Of a stretch of DNA of 64,000 nt, positions 41,385 to 51,095 are shown piece after piece (position 1 is the first letter of the stretch; the number at the start of each line of letters is the position of its first letter). The notes under the pieces were generated by a model. That model was not told the origin of the DNA and searched no databases. It saw only the letters and a list, made by a program, of their open reading frames with translations. The DNA comes from Alphaproteobacteria bacterium (GTDB lineage: Bacteria > Pseudomonadota > Alphaproteobacteria > Bin65). Made by a program: the position numbers and the translations under genes. Location of the stretch: positions 186,001-250,000 of the forward strand of contig JAJFFJ010000043.1 in assembly GCA_021776685.1 (NCBI GenBank). Reading direction: 5' to 3'.

Positions 41385-43037
41385 TCAATCGGCAGCATCA
41401 GAAGGCGCTTTCCAGCGGACGGGTTCGGGACTCAACGCGCCTTCACCGATCCCGCTGATCAAATCGCGCTTCAGGACCTTGCCGCTGGCAGTCATCGGCA
41501 TGTGGTCAAGGACCAGAACATATTCCGGCATGTCGTAGCGGGAAAGGCCGAGACTGGCCAAATGGCCAAGCAAGTCGTCCACGGCGACCGCTGTGTCACC
41601 TACAGTGACAGCAAGACAAACCTTCTCACCCAGGCGCGGGTCTGCAACCGGGATGGCCGCTGCCCGTTCAACCGCGGGGTGCTGGGCGGCCAGGGATTCG
41701 ATCTGCTGAGGGTAAATATTGTGGCCGCCGCGAATGATCAGATCCTTCTTCCGGCCGGTGATGGTCAGATAACCCTCCGGATCCAGCTGGCCGATATCGC
41801 CGGTCAGGAACCAGCCATCGCGGTTGAACGCGGTTTCGTTGGCAGCCTGGTCATCGAAATAACCAAGCATCAGCCCCGCGCCGCGCCCTGCGATCTGACC
41901 CTCTTCGCCGGGGCCCAGTTGGCGGTCCGGATCTTCCAGGTCCCAGATCGTGACGTCGTACGAGGCGCAGGCTCGCCCGGAGGTTTCTGCAATCCGCACC
42001 GGAGGGTCGTCGATGCGGGTGTAGTGGTGGGAGCCCGCCTCAGTCATGCCATAGCCGCTTTGCGGCACGATGCCGAACCGCAGCAGGTCGCGGATGACGT
42101 CCGGCGACGCGGACGCGCCGGAAATGCGGAAGCCTTTGATCCGCCCCGGCGTCACATCGCTACGTCCCCGCAACTCGGCGATCAGATCAATGGCGTGGGT
42201 GGGGACGCCGACGATGAAGCTGGCATCGACCTCCTGCAGGCGATCCAGAAGGCTGTCCCCCCGGGGCAGGTCGTGGACCACAATTTCACCGCCGCAGGCC
42301 AGCGCCATCACCAGCGCACCGAGGCCCAGATTGTGGCTGAGCGGGCTCAGGGAATAGATCACGCTGCCGGCGTCGAACCGCCAGTCGTCAATCATCGCCC
42401 GGGCGTTGGCCAGCAGGGTGTTGTCGCTGTGCATCACGCCTTTGGGTGCGCCCGTGGTGCCCGACGTAAAGGCCAGGTAGACAACAACATTCGGATCGGT
42501 ATTGGCGTCCGTATCAGCGGTCTCCCTCGCCACCATGAGGTCGTTTTCAGGGGTCTCGCTGGGGGGCGGCAGGGCGACGATCTTCTTCAGACCGTCGATG
42601 TCCGCCAGTTGCGCGAAGATATCGCCGCCCGCGCCATAGCCGGACTGGCCAACAAAGGCCGCCGCGCCCATGCGGTTGAGCAGGCCCGCCACGTCATCGC
42701 TGGTATGGTCGCGATGCAGGGAGGGGCAGCAGACATAGCCGTTTCGTGAGCAGGCAAGCAGCGCGATGGCGGTCTCCACGCGGCTGGGCAGCCACACGGC
42801 GACCCGGTCGCCCTGACGCAAACCCGCCTTTTCGAGCTCCCCGGCGAAGGCGTCGGCCAGCTGAACCACCCGCCCGTAGGAAAGCCTTCGGTGACGGTCG
42901 CGTACTGCTGGCCGCTCTTGGTCCGCCACGGCGTGTTCCCGGGCGAGGGCGTAGATCGTGTCATCCCGCCAATGGCCGGCCGCATAGGTTTCGGCGAGCC
43001 GGTGGTGGGATAACAGTGTGAGGACGGTGTTGGACAT
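41385..43037 (-). CDS. AMP-forming acyl-CoA synthetase/ligase
   Basis: A 550-residue adenylate-forming ligase. The phosphate loop TSGTTGAPKGVMHSD, the YGMTEAGS motif, TGDIG and GRKKDLIIRGG hinge, and the catalytic Lys in ASGKVLKRDL are complete. Such enzymes activate a carboxylic acid as CoA thioester; the family cannot fix the substrate. It begins nine bases after the amidase stop, so one transcript is likely: amide hydrolysed by the amidase, acid activated here. A long plus-strand open frame on this locus is a shadow. Confidence 0.88.
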   Translation of the reverse strand: MSNTVLTLLSHHRLAETYAAGHWRDDTIYALAREHAVADQERPAVRDRHRRLSYGRVVQLADAFAGELEKAGLRQGDRVAVWLPSRVETAIALLACSRNGYVCCPSLHRDHTSDDVAGLLNRMGAAAFVGQSGYGAGGDIFAQLADIDGLKKIVALPPPSETPENDLMVARETADTDANTDPNVVVYLAFTSGTTGAPKGVMHSDNTLLANARAMIDDWRFDAGSVIYSLSPLSHNLGLGALVMALACGGEIVVHDLPRGDSLLDRLQEVDASFIVGVPTHAIDLIAELRGRSDVTPGRIKGFRISGASASPDVIRDLLRFGIVPQSGYGMTEAGSHHYTRIDDPPVRIAETSGRACASYDVTIWDLEDPDRQLGPGEEGQIAGRGAGLMLGYFDDQAANETAFNRDGWFLTGDIGQLDPEGYLTITGRKKDLIIRGGHNIYPQQIESLAAQHPAVERAAAIPVADPRLGEKVCLAVTVGDTAVAVDDLLGHLASLGLSRYDMPEYVLVLDHMPMTASGKVLKRDLISGIGEGALSPEPVRWKAPSDAAD

Positions 43038-43046
43038 CGGGGCCGA

Positions 43047-44360
43047 CTATGCCGCCCGGGATGGCGCGGCGTCCATCACCCAGAACGCCGTTCGCAAAAG
43101 CGCCCTGCCGCCATGGCGCCGGCCAACCAATTGCACGCCCACAGGCAGGCCGCCGCTCTCATAGAGCGGCAGGCTGATCGCCGGCGCGTGCAGCAGCGTC
43201 CAGAGTTCCTGGAATGCCGGATCGCCGGTGGAGTCCAGTCCCACATCGGCGATGCCGTTGACTGCCGGGGTAAGGATGGCGTCAAAGCTCTCAAGCGCGT
43301 CGTCCAACCAGCGCCGCCATGCAGTCGCTAATGCGACGGCGGCAGCATAATCATCGTAGGAAATGTCCCATCCGGCCGCCAGGGTTTCCTGGAAAGGCGG
43401 GCTGATCAGATCCCGGTGATGCTGCCATTCCCAGGAGAGACCCCGGGCGCGCTCGTAGCCGTTGATGCAGATGCGGGCGTCGCGAAGCAGTGCCGTCGCT
43501 TCCGGCAATTCGAACGGGACTACCGCCGCACCGGCGTCAGCAGCAGCGGCGGCGACGTGTTCTACAGCAGCGGTGCTTTCCGGCGCGGCATTGGCCCAGG
43601 AAGGACCGGCGCAGAGCGCAAGGCGCGGGGGCGATTGCGGGGATGGGGCATCTGTAACGTTGCTCCCAGACAAGGCGCGCCAACAGATCGCCACATCGGC
43701 GAGATCCCTGGCGATGATGCCGATGGTGTCGACGCTTTCCGCTGCGAACTTGATGCCGCTACGGTTGATGCTGCCGAAACCGGGATTAAATCCGATCACG
43801 CCGCAAAATGATGCCGGGCGCAGCACCGAGCCACCGGTCTGGGTTCCGAGTGCGAGGGGCACCATGCCAGCGGCAACCGCGGCAGCGGAACCGCTGGATG
43901 AGCCACCCGGTGTCCGGGCCGGATCGACAGGATTGGTCGTAGGTCCGGGTGTGGTGGCCGCGAATTCCGCAGTCACTGTCTTACCCAGAATCACAGCGCC
44001 GGCGGCGCGCAACAAGGCGACACAGGATGCGTCTGTCGCCGGTTGATTGGCGGTGTAGATCGGCGACCCCATGCGGCAGGGCATGTCAGCCACGTCGATG
44101 ATGTCCTTGATCCCCATCGGCACACCATGCAAGGGGCCGCGGGGCACCTCGCCATCCCGGGTCTGGGCCTCGGTAATCGCCTCTACCGGGTCCAGATGCG
44201 CCCAGGCCTGCACCACGGGTTCGCCGGTCTGGATCTGGTCCAGACAAGCCCGGATCAGCGCTTCAGACGTCAGGTTACCGTGGGCAATGGCCGCCGCCGC
44301 CTCGTGCGCTGTCCAAATTTGGAGGCCGTTATGGCTCACTGTGTATCCAATCTGAACCAT
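43047..44360 (-). CDS. Amidase (amidase signature family)
   Basis: A 437-residue enzyme. Catalytic lysine is in GVPMGIKDIIDV, the cis-serine/serine pair in TPGGSSSGSAAAVAAGM, the remaining standard of the Ser-cisSer-Lys triad. Hydrolyses amides, from aliphatic and aromatic amides to biuret-like compounds. ATG 44360 starts the recognisable protein; the frame from 44486 runs into the divergent promoter region. First gene of the minus-strand operon with CoA ligase, QOR and deacetylase, divergent from a molybdenum hydroxylase operon. Confidence 0.9.
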   Translation of the reverse strand: MVQIGYTVSHNGLQIWTAHEAAAAIAHGNLTSEALIRACLDQIQTGEPVVQAWAHLDPVEAITEAQTRDGEVPRGPLHGVPMGIKDIIDVADMPCRMGSPIYTANQPATDASCVALLRAAGAVILGKTVTAEFAATTPGPTTNPVDPARTPGGSSSGSAAAVAAGMVPLALGTQTGGSVLRPASFCGVIGFNPGFGSINRSGIKFAAESVDTIGIIARDLADVAICWRALSGSNVTDAPSPQSPPRLALCAGPSWANAAPESTAAVEHVAAAAADAGAAVVPFELPEATALLRDARICINGYERARGLSWEWQHHRDLISPPFQETLAAGWDISYDDYAAAVALATAWRRWLDDALESFDAILTPAVNGIADVGLDSTGDPAFQELWTLLHAPAISLPLYESGGLPVGVQLVGRRHGGRALLRTAFWVMDAAPSRAA

Positions 44361-44514
44361 TGAATTGGAGGTGCGGGCGTGGGCGTTTGCAGGCTTGCTC
44401 AAGTCCCGCCAATCCCGCATGTTTAGGCTGTGTAGTCTACGGATTCTCCGGCAAGTTTGGACAAATTTTGCGGCAAACGCCACCATCCCGGCCTATGACC
44501 CAGGGGCGCGACGC

Positions 44515-45375
44515 GTGAAGAATTTCGATCTCGAGGAGCCAGAGTCCCTGGCCGAGGCGCTGGCTTTGCTGGACGAGGACGATTCTGCTGTCCGGCCTAT
44601 CGGCGGTGGGACCGCGCTCATGCTGATGATGAAAGCACAGTTTTTTGAGCCGACGCGTCTGGTCAGCCTGCGCAAGGTCGGCGGCGCGCTGGGCGGCATC
44701 GATCTGAGCGAAGACGGCAGCTCTCTTCGCGTCGGCGCGGGGACGACATTCACACAGCTGCAGCAATCGCCCCTGGTCCAGAAACACCTGCCCGTAATCG
44801 GCCGGGTGATGAAGACACTCGCCAATGTGCGCGTCCGGAATGTTGCGACGGTTGGGGGCAACCTGGCGCACGGAGATCCACATCTTGACCTGCCGCCGGT
44901 GTGGATGGCGCTGGATGCGGCGGTGGATGTGGTCGGTCCATCGGGCGAGCGCCGGTTGGCGGTGGCAGACTTGTTCCAGGGCTATTACGAGACCAGTCTG
45001 GCTGACGGCGAGGTGATTACCGCGCTGTATGCGCCGCTGGTGGAAGACCGGCGCGCCGCCTACGCCAAGGTGACCACGCGCGCGTCCCACGACTGGCCGG
45101 CGCTGGGTGTCGCTGTTTCGCTGGTGCCGGATGGAGATGTCATCGCCGATATTCGGATCGTACTGGGCGCGGCCCTCGATATGCCGACCCGACTGACTGC
45201 GGCTGAGAATGTGCTGCGTGGCCAGCCGGCAGGCGATGACCTTTTAGCGACAGCTGGAGAGACCGCGGCAGAAGAAGTTGATATCGAATCCGACCATCGG
45301 GGCAGTGCTGGGTACAAGAACCATTTGTTGAAAATTTATCTGGGCCGGGTAGTACGGGAACTGATGGGGCGATGA
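44515..45375 (+). CDS. Molybdenum hydroxylase FAD subunit (CoxM-like), set 1
   Basis: A 286-residue flavin subunit of the xanthine dehydrogenase/CO dehydrogenase family. The FAD motif PIGGGTALMLMMKA and the second motif TVGGNLAHGDPH are clear. GTG 44515 with AGGGG eight bases upstream gives the family-like N terminus VKNFDLEEPESLAEAL; the frame from 44365 adds 50 unlike residues. Overlaps the large-subunit gene by ATGA. Gene order in this set is FAD, Mo, FeS. The 154 bases before it hold the divergent promoters toward the amidase. Confidence 0.88.
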   Translation: MKNFDLEEPESLAEALALLDEDDSAVRPIGGGTALMLMMKAQFFEPTRLVSLRKVGGALGGIDLSEDGSSLRVGAGTTFTQLQQSPLVQKHLPVIGRVMKTLANVRVRNVATVGGNLAHGDPHLDLPPVWMALDAAVDVVGPSGERRLAVADLFQGYYETSLADGEVITALYAPLVEDRRAAYAKVTTRASHDWPALGVAVSLVPDGDVIADIRIVLGAALDMPTRLTAAENVLRGQPAGDDLLATAGETAAEEVDIESDHRGSAGYKNHLLKIYLGRVVRELMGR

Positions 45376-47648
45376 CGGTGGACGACCCAGCCCACAATAT
45401 CAGCCAGTCGATCCCCCGTCTGGAAGGCCGCCAGAAAGTGACCGGGCGGGCGGAGTATGTGCACCACCTGCGCCTGCCGGGGATGCTGTATGGCAAGATC
45501 TTCCGCAGCACTGTGCCCCACGGTCGGATTCTCAGCGTTGATGTCTCAGAAGCCGCGGCGGTGCCGGGCGTATTCCGCGTGGTGACCATCGACGATATTC
45601 GGGAAGTGCTGCCGGATCCCTATTACGGTCCTGCATTCCACGACCAGCCGGTTCTGGCGGACGGCAAAGTGCGGTTCGCTGGCGAGCCGGTGGCGGTGGT
45701 GCTGGCGAAAGACCCGCGGGTGGCGGCACAGGCCGTCGCCTTGATTACCGCGGAATATGACGAGCTGCCGTCCGTCGATAATGAGGTCGAGGCCATGACC
45801 TCGGACATTCATGTCCACGACGAACTGAAACCTGCCGCATCCTTTCCAGATTTGAACCACCTGAAGGGCCAGAGCGGCACCAATGTGGCCCTCGGCTACA
45901 AGCTGCGCCATGGCGACGTGGAGGCCGGGTTCGCTGCGGCGGATCACATTTTCGAGCATACCCTCACCACCCAACCGGTGATGCATACGCCGATGGAACC
46001 GTTTGTGTCCGTGGCGGACGTGCGGGACGACCACATGACCCTGCACACTGCGTCACAGGGGCCATCTTTCGTGCGCATCGAGATCGCGCGGCTGCTCGGT
46101 TGGCCGGAGAACAGGGTGCGGGTGAAGGTGCCATTCCTGGGCGGTGGGTTTGGCGGCAAACTCTATATCAAGCTCGAGGCGCTGGTAACGGCGCTATCCC
46201 TGCTGGTGCGGCAGCCGGTGAAGATCGCGCTCTCCATGGAAGAGCAATTCTTCATGGTCACCCGCCATCCCTGCACCTTCAACATCAAGAGCGGCGTGAC
46301 CAAGGATGGCAAGATCATCGCCCGCGCGTGCGAAGTGATCTGGAACGGCGGCGCCTATGCGGATATCGGTCCGCGTGTGACCCAGAAAGCCGGCTTTACG
46401 GCGGCAGGGCCCTACGACATCGACAACGTGTCGATCGACTCCTATGCGGTCTACACCAACCGGCCGCCGGCGGGCGCCTTGCGCGGCTTTGGCGCGCCGC
46501 AGATCGCCTGGGCCTATGAGTGCCATACCGACATGATCGCCCGCGAAATGGGCATCGACCAGGTTGATTTCCGGCGCAAGAACCTCCTGCGGAACGGGCG
46601 GCCGCAGGCGTCCGGGACCCTCATTCGCGATGCTGCCCTCGACGCGGTGCTCGACCGGGCGGCGGAGCGACTGGGGTGGAGTTTGCCGTTCGATCCCGGC
46701 GGCGGACGAATCAAGCGCGGCCGCGGCCTGGCGGTTGCCATAAAGGGCATCACCGCGCCGACAACGTCGGTCGCCATCGTCAACCTTTACGGCGACGGAA
46801 GCTGCGGCCTCTATATCGGCACTGTCGACATGGGCCAAGGCTCGGATACGGTGATGGCTCAGATCGCGGCGGAAGTGCTGAACCTGGATGCGAGCAAGAT
46901 CCGGGTCATGCATACAGATACCGATGTGACGCCCTACGATATGGGCACGCTTGGCTCCCGCTCCACTTTTCACATGGGAACGGCGGTCCGGCTGGCAGCA
47001 GAAGAAGCGCGCGACAAAATCGAAGCGCTCCGGGTGGAGCTTGATGAACCGGCTGGCAGCAATATTCCATTGAGCGAGTTGTTGCGCCGCAAATACGGCA
47101 TGCAGGCCGGCAATATCATCGGCACCGGCAGCTTCATCCCTGAATACGAAAAGCCCGACCCGGACACGGGCCAGTCCCGGGCAGCGACGCCTTTCTGGGG
47201 CGTGGGTGCGGCGGGCGCAGAGGTGGAAGTGGACACGGAGACCGGCCAGTTCGAGGTCACACGCCTGATCAGCGTCGTCGATGTGGGCACGGCCATCAAC
47301 CCGAAGCTGGTGGAAGCGCAGATTTCAGGCGCCGCAATCATGCAATTGGGATTCACCACGACAGAGGAAATGCTGTTCCAGGATGGCCAATTGCTGAACG
47401 GGTCGCTCGCGGACTACAAGATTCCGAACATGCTGGATGTGCCCCGTGATTTCCGCAATGAGTTCGTTGAATCCCGCCAGCAGGACGGTCCGTTCGGGGC
47501 CAAAGGGGCGGGTGAGATCTCGACCATGGCGCTGTCGCCAGCCGTGGGTAATGCAGTAGCGGATGCCATTGGTACCTATCTCCTGGACATGCCGATCACA
47601 CCGGAAGCCGTCTATCGCGCCCTGCACCCCGCTGACGGGGATGCGTGA
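45372..47648 (+). CDS. Molybdenum hydroxylase large subunit (CoxL-like), set 1
   Basis: A 758-residue subunit binding molybdopterin. It has FLGGGFGGKLYIKLE, GALRGFGAPQ, MGQGSDTVMAQIA and the catalytic Glu in GAGEISTMALSPAVGN. The active-site loop of true CO dehydrogenase (AYRCSFR) is absent, so this is a hydroxylase for an aldehyde or an N-heteroaromatic ring. It starts within the stop of the FAD subunit. It is followed after one base by the iron-sulfur subunit. Confidence 0.93.
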   Translation: MTVDDPAHNISQSIPRLEGRQKVTGRAEYVHHLRLPGMLYGKIFRSTVPHGRILSVDVSEAAAVPGVFRVVTIDDIREVLPDPYYGPAFHDQPVLADGKVRFAGEPVAVVLAKDPRVAAQAVALITAEYDELPSVDNEVEAMTSDIHVHDELKPAASFPDLNHLKGQSGTNVALGYKLRHGDVEAGFAAADHIFEHTLTTQPVMHTPMEPFVSVADVRDDHMTLHTASQGPSFVRIEIARLLGWPENRVRVKVPFLGGGFGGKLYIKLEALVTALSLLVRQPVKIALSMEEQFFMVTRHPCTFNIKSGVTKDGKIIARACEVIWNGGAYADIGPRVTQKAGFTAAGPYDIDNVSIDSYAVYTNRPPAGALRGFGAPQIAWAYECHTDMIAREMGIDQVDFRRKNLLRNGRPQASGTLIRDAALDAVLDRAAERLGWSLPFDPGGGRIKRGRGLAVAIKGITAPTTSVAIVNLYGDGSCGLYIGTVDMGQGSDTVMAQIAAEVLNLDASKIRVMHTDTDVTPYDMGTLGSRSTFHMGTAVRLAAEEARDKIEALRVELDEPAGSNIPLSELLRRKYGMQAGNIIGTGSFIPEYEKPDPDTGQSRAATPFWGVGAAGAEVEVDTETGQFEVTRLISVVDVGTAINPKLVEAQISGAAIMQLGFTTTEEMLFQDGQLLNGSLADYKIPNMLDVPRDFRNEFVESRQQDGPFGAKGAGEISTMALSPAVGNAVADAIGTYLLDMPITPEAVYRALHPADGDA

Positions 47649-47649
47649 T

Positions 47650-48132
47650 ATGAGCGGCCCACGCGATATCACCTTCACGCTCAATGGCCGGCCGGCTGCC
47701 GCCACCGTGAAACCGGGCGAAACACTGGTGGATGTGCTGACCAATCAGTTTGACCTGACCGGCGCGCGGGAAAGCTGCGCCCAGGGCCTGTGCGGCTGTT
47801 GCACGGTGTTGGTGGATGGTGACGCCGTTTCCGGCTGCCTCTACATGGCCTGGTTTGCGGATGGTGCCGAGATCAACACCATCGAGGGCCTTGCCGACGG
47901 CAACACGCTGCATCCCATCCAGGAGGCATTTCTGGAAGCGGGCGCCTTTCAGTGCGGCTTCTGTACGCCTGGATTCATTCTGATGACCAAAAAGCTGCTG
48001 GAGGCCCATCCAGACCCGGATGACGACGTGATCCGCCATTTTCTTGTCGGCAACCTGTGCCGATGTGCTGCCTATCCGGAGATTGTCGCTGCGGTGAAAT
48101 TGGCGGCACGACGTCTGCGCGACGCCGGGTAA
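47650..48132 (+). CDS. Molybdenum hydroxylase [2Fe-2S] subunit (CoxS-like), set 1
   Basis: A 160-residue protein with two iron-sulfur clusters: the plant-type N-terminal site CAQGLCGCC plus distal Cys, and the second site CGFCTPGF with CRCAAY. It transfers electrons between the Mo site and FAD. ATG 47650 follows the large-subunit stop immediately; upstream in-frame sequence is inside that gene. Completes a three-subunit hydroxylase; the last gene of the unit may be the ligase that follows after 107 bases. Confidence 0.93.
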   Translation: MSGPRDITFTLNGRPAAATVKPGETLVDVLTNQFDLTGARESCAQGLCGCCTVLVDGDAVSGCLYMAWFADGAEINTIEGLADGNTLHPIQEAFLEAGAFQCGFCTPGFILMTKKLLEAHPDPDDDVIRHFLVGNLCRCAAYPEIVAAVKLAARRLRDAG

Positions 48133-48239
48133 ATCGGGATATTTTCCATTGCATTGTGGTGGGCGGACGCTAGCCCCTTTCCTGTGCGGTTTTTCGATCT
48201 AAATCGTGGTTTGAACAAGCAACAGGGGGGAGGGAGCTT

Positions 48240-49841
48240 GTGACCGATTCGCTTAAGAATCCTGAGCGGCAGCTCGTCAGTATTGCGCACATCATCACCC
48301 GCGGGGCGGAGATTTATCCGGACCGGGTGGCGATCGATGATCTGTACTCAGGCCGCACACTGACCTACCGGCAGCTGGACGACCGCATCACCCAACTGGC
48401 CCGCGCGCTCAGCACGCTCGGGATTGAGAAGGGCGATATGGTCGGCGTGATGCTGTGGAACGAGCACCCGGTAGTGGAGATCATCATGGCCTGCGCCCGC
48501 ATGGGCGCGGTGGTCGCGCCGATGAACGTACGCCTGCTGCCGGACGAGGTCGCCACATTCGCCAACCATCACGGCTTTAAGGCGATTGTAACCCGTCCGG
48601 ATTTTGCCCCCTGCTTTGACAAGGCGGAGGCGTCGATACGCATTGCGGTGAATGCGGCGGAGGCGGCCGGTGACTGGCACGACTTTGAGACTATCCTGTC
48701 AGCGGAACCCGTGACGCCATTGCCAGTGGTCACCTCCCTCGACGACCCGTTCCGCATGGTCCTGACCGGCGGTACCACTGGCATGAGCAAGGGCGTCATC
48801 CACAGCCATGTGGGCGTCTATTTCACCGTCATGGGAGTCATCGCGGAATATGCGGTCCGCCGCGGCTGGCAAACCATCATGATCATGCCGAGCTATCACG
48901 CGGCCGGCATGGACTGGGGGATGTTTCCGATATTCTGGCGTGCCGGCACGGTGGTGTTTCCCAAGGATACGTCGTTCAATCCGGCGGCCTATTTCGCAGA
49001 AATCAAAGCGCGCGGCGTCGAATATCTGCAGATGGTGCCGGCGGTGGTCAATCCGCTCTACCAGGCCTGGGACGGCAAGCCGGTGATCGAGCCGAAGGTG
49101 GCCGTCAGCACGGCTGCGCCGACGCCGCCTGCGCTGCGTCAGAGGCTTGCAGAGATGTTTCCGGAGACCGATATTTTCGCGGCTGCGGGCCTCAGCGAGA
49201 CCCTCAACATGGCCGCACCCAACCCCGGCGAACTGCTGACATTCCCGGAAGCCGTAGGGGAGCCCTATATCGACACGCGCTGCCTCATTCTCGGCGAAGA
49301 TGATCAGGAGTTGCCACGTGGGGAGCCGGGTGAAATCGCGTTGCGCGGATTCAATACAGCGCTCACCTATAGCCGAAACCCCGAGGCATCCGCCGTCACC
49401 TGGCGGCCACGCAAGGGCGATCCGGAAGGGCTGCACTGGTGTTTCACCGGTGACGTGGGGGTGATGGACAAGGCTGGCCGCGTCAGCATTGTCGACCGTT
49501 CAAAAGACGTGATCATCACAGGTGGCGAGACCGTGCCCTCGGTCGAGATCGAGTCGGTTTATATGGACCACCCGCAGGTGATGGAGTGCGCCGCAGTCGG
49601 CGTCGAAGATGAACGTTGGGGGGAGGCGATCATGCTGATCCTCGCCCGGGCTGACCAGGAAGACGGCCCGCCAGATGCGGAGGCGGCCGCCGCGCTCTAC
49701 ACCTACGGCCGGGAGACTCTTGCCCCTTACAAAGTGCCGACGCGGATCGCCTTCATGAAATCCCTGCCTCGGAGTCATTTTGGCAAGATCCTCAAGCGCG
49801 ATTTGAGGGACATGGAATTCAAAGAGGTATTTGAGCGGTAG
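48240..49841 (+). CDS. AMP-forming acyl-CoA synthetase/ligase, second copy
   Basis: A 533-residue adenylating ligase. It has LTGGTTGMSKGVIHSH, the AAGLSETLN motif in place of YGxTE, TGDVGVMDKAGRVSIVDRSKDVIITGGE and the catalytic Lys in HFGKILKRDL. GTG start with GGGGGGAGGG close upstream. It is not an obvious duplicate of the ligase at 41385-43037, since the motifs differ. Follows the molybdenum hydroxylase of set 1 and converges with the CoA-transferase gene, ten bases apart. Substrate unknown. Confidence 0.88.
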   Translation: MTDSLKNPERQLVSIAHIITRGAEIYPDRVAIDDLYSGRTLTYRQLDDRITQLARALSTLGIEKGDMVGVMLWNEHPVVEIIMACARMGAVVAPMNVRLLPDEVATFANHHGFKAIVTRPDFAPCFDKAEASIRIAVNAAEAAGDWHDFETILSAEPVTPLPVVTSLDDPFRMVLTGGTTGMSKGVIHSHVGVYFTVMGVIAEYAVRRGWQTIMIMPSYHAAGMDWGMFPIFWRAGTVVFPKDTSFNPAAYFAEIKARGVEYLQMVPAVVNPLYQAWDGKPVIEPKVAVSTAAPTPPALRQRLAEMFPETDIFAAAGLSETLNMAAPNPGELLTFPEAVGEPYIDTRCLILGEDDQELPRGEPGEIALRGFNTALTYSRNPEASAVTWRPRKGDPEGLHWCFTGDVGVMDKAGRVSIVDRSKDVIITGGETVPSVEIESVYMDHPQVMECAAVGVEDERWGEAIMLILARADQEDGPPDAEAAAALYTYGRETLAPYKVPTRIAFMKSLPRSHFGKILKRDLRDMEFKEVFER

Positions 49842-49850
49842 GCGAGGGAC

Positions 49851-51047
49851 CTACTGCACGACCCCTGCCTCCCGCAACGCGGCGCGGGTGTCAGCGTCGA
49901 AGCCTGCTTCTTTCATGATCGCGTCAGTGTGTTCGCCGTATTTGGGCGGGAAGGTAAGGTCGCCGCGGCCATCGGGCACGTCCACGGCCATCGGCTGCAT
50001 GTGGATCGTCTTGCCGCTGCCGGGCAGCTCCGTGGTGGTGAGTTTTGACGCGATCGCCGGCAGATCCCGCGCTTGCGGGACCGTGTTTATGCGGGCGTTG
50101 GGGATGCCGGCGGAGGCAAACTCCGCCTCGATGGTGGCGATGTCCGACTGGGCGGTAACTTCGCCGATCTCCCGGTAGAGCGCTTCACGGTCCGCATAGC
50201 GGCCGTTGTTGGTCTCGCGGCCTTCCTTGGCGAGCGAGGCAAAGCGCGGGATGGCGATAAGGCGTTGCCACTGAACGTTCGACCCCATGGCCATGTAAAT
50301 ATAGCCGTCCCGGGTTGGATAGATGTTGGTCGGGATGAACTTGCGATGGGCGTTGCCCCAGCGGGTGTATTCCTCCGGATCGGCGTCGAAGTCGATCAGC
50401 GGCAGAGTGGTGATCAGCCAGGAAGCAGCAGCTTGCAACATGGAGACATCGATGCGTTTGCCGTGGCCAGTCTCCGCCAGTTCCGCCAGTCCCAGCATGA
50501 CATTGGCATAGACCTCGTCACCGGCCTTGAGATCGATGATTGGGATGCCGGAAAGGGTCGGCGGACCATCCTGAAAGCCAGTGGTCTCCATGAAGCCGGA
50601 CATGGCTTGAATTGCGGGATCGTAGCCAGGCGTCTTTGGGTATTCCGGCCCCATGGCCGAGATGCCGGCCCAGATCAGCTCCGGCCGGATCGCCGACAGC
50701 GTGTCGTAGTCAATGCCGAACGGCTCGTAGCGCCCAGGCAAGGTATTGCAGCAGAAGATGTCGACTTCCAGTTCTTCGACGATCTTGTGCAGGACGGCGC
50801 GGCCCTCTTCTTCCTTGAGATTGAGGGCGATTGCCTCTTTGCCCACATTAGGCGCGACGAAATAGGAATGGCGATCCTCGTCCAGAACCTTGGAGCCGAT
50901 GTAGCGGTTCGGGTCGCCTGGCGTTGCGCTGCCGCCGACGGGCGTCGCTTCCAGCCGGATCACCCGCCAGCCCAGATGGGCAAAACGGAGGGTGGCATAG
51001 GTCATGGACAACGCCTGCTCCATGGAGAGGACGGTACGAGGCTTCAT
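49851..51047 (-). CDS. Family III (CaiB/BaiF-type) CoA transferase
   Basis: A 398-residue CoA transferase. The opening [16 protein letters not shown]-like and the region [20 protein letters not shown], with the catalytic Asp expected in IID, match the CaiB/BaiF family, which moves CoA between carboxylic acids. AGGAG is eight bases before the ATG. It ends the minus-strand run that begins at hyuA (61899), 48 bases after the large subunit of set 2. Likely activates the acid generated upstream with a CoA donor in the pathway. Confidence 0.88.
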   Translation of the reverse strand: MKPRTVLSMEQALSMTYATLRFAHLGWRVIRLEATPVGGSATPGDPNRYIGSKVLDEDRHSYFVAPNVGKEAIALNLKEEEGRAVLHKIVEELEVDIFCCNTLPGRYEPFGIDYDTLSAIRPELIWAGISAMGPEYPKTPGYDPAIQAMSGFMETTGFQDGPPTLSGIPIIDLKAGDEVYANVMLGLAELAETGHGKRIDVSMLQAAASWLITTLPLIDFDADPEEYTRWGNAHRKFIPTNIYPTRDGYIYMAMGSNVQWQRLIAIPRFASLAKEGRETNNGRYADREALYREIGEVTAQSDIATIEAEFASAGIPNARINTVPQARDLPAIASKLTTTELPGSGKTIHMQPMAVDVPDGRGDLTFPPKYGEHTDAIMKEAGFDADTRAALREAGVVQ

Positions 51048-51095
51048 GGAAACTCCTGTTCGGGTCGGCTTCTTGAGTAGGCTTATTGGCGGGCG

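Noticed and set aside
41295-42749. A 484-codon plus-strand open frame.
   Set aside because: It lies antisense to a well-supported CoA ligase with all adenylation motifs; its product has no recognisable domain and a skewed composition.
45372-47648. Carbon monoxide dehydrogenase large subunit.
   Set aside because: The characteristic AYRCSFR active-site loop is absent in both large subunits, so they are other hydroxylases.
50073-51080. A 335-codon plus-strand frame.
   Set aside because: Antisense to the CoA transferase gene, without domain.
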